Below the pieces are notes generated by a model that ran no database searches, was not told the DNA's origin, and worked only from the letters and a program-made list of their open reading frames with translations. The translations under genes were made by a program, and so were the position numbers. 64,000 nt of DNA from CAZGNZ01 sp964527215 (GTDB lineage: Bacteria; Fidelibacterota; Marinisomatia; SCGC-AAA003-L08; JACNLC01), in the NCBI GenBank assembly GCA_964527215.1, contig CAZGNZ010000013.1, forward strand, positions 32,585 through 96,584. The letters are read 5' to 3'. This document shows positions 63,942-64,000 of the stretch, one piece after another. Every line of letters starts with the position of its first letter. Position 1 is the first letter of the stretch.

Positions 63942-64000
63942 TATCGGGTCAAGTCTTTTTTTGTGTGTAAAAACTCCACAGGGTTAAGCAGCTATCACGT

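Overview
The window looks like a chromosomal segment of a Gram-negative, probably anaerobic or marine member of the FCB group (Fibrobacteres-Chlorobi-Bacteroidetes), most like Candidatus Marinimicrobia or its neighbours. The clues are secreted proteins ending in dockerin-like EF-hand repeats (4604-6088, 30105-32153), a glycoside hydrolase ending in a 'YPNPFN' sorting or FlgD-like domain, an outer-membrane beta-barrel receptor with a carboxypeptidase-like regulatory domain, and oversized hybrid histidine kinases. This is inference from protein style; no rRNA gene is present.

Layout. 1-4410: the tail of gyrA, a yggS plus purine-nucleoside-phosphorylase-like pair, a hemolysin III family membrane protein, and panD-panB-panC on the minus strand. 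4604-14345: a secreted dockerin-like protein, then a plus-strand run of a Cys/Met-metabolism PLP enzyme, homoserine dehydrogenase, an aldehyde dehydrogenase, an Lrp-type regulator, a Bax-inhibitor-1 protein, a MATE/ANKH-like exporter and an aldo-keto reductase. 14346-16004 is gene-free and rich in repeats. 16005-23832: PBP1C and a membrane-anchored bacterial alpha-2-macroglobulin. 24278-32153: a GH26 beta-mannanase, a GPH sugar symporter carrying an unusual periplasmic insertion, a 180-bp palindromic MITE-like element, and an arylsulfotransferase-like secreted protein. 32448-49955: a signalling block with three giant sensor kinases on the plus strand, a beta-lactamase-fold protein lacking its catalytic residues, and a minus-strand set of GAF kinase, MBL-fold phosphodiesterase, class III nucleotide cyclase and HD-GYP protein. 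49956-51944 is a second repeat-rich gap, followed by a TonB-dependent-receptor-like protein and a histidine kinase relic.

From a tRNA-Phe gene at 55005 rightward the DNA changes. It is visibly more AT-rich, genes lose strong Shine-Dalgarno sequences, and the content is defence: a tight operon hsdR-hsdS-(PrrC-like anticodon nuclease)-hsdM, then a stretch of relics (an IS transposase tail and the nuclease part of a second, unrelated hsdR) and the C-terminal half of a GmrSD-type (DUF262/DUF1524/DUF4357) restriction protein. I read this as a restriction island next to tRNA-Phe that continues past the right edge of the window.

The strongest candidates for something unusual are the PrrC-like toxin embedded in the type I restriction operon, the GPH transporter with an inserted beta-sandwich, the translationally coupled cyclase/phosphodiesterase pair beside an HD-GYP protein, and the catalytically dead penicillin-binding-like lipoprotein.
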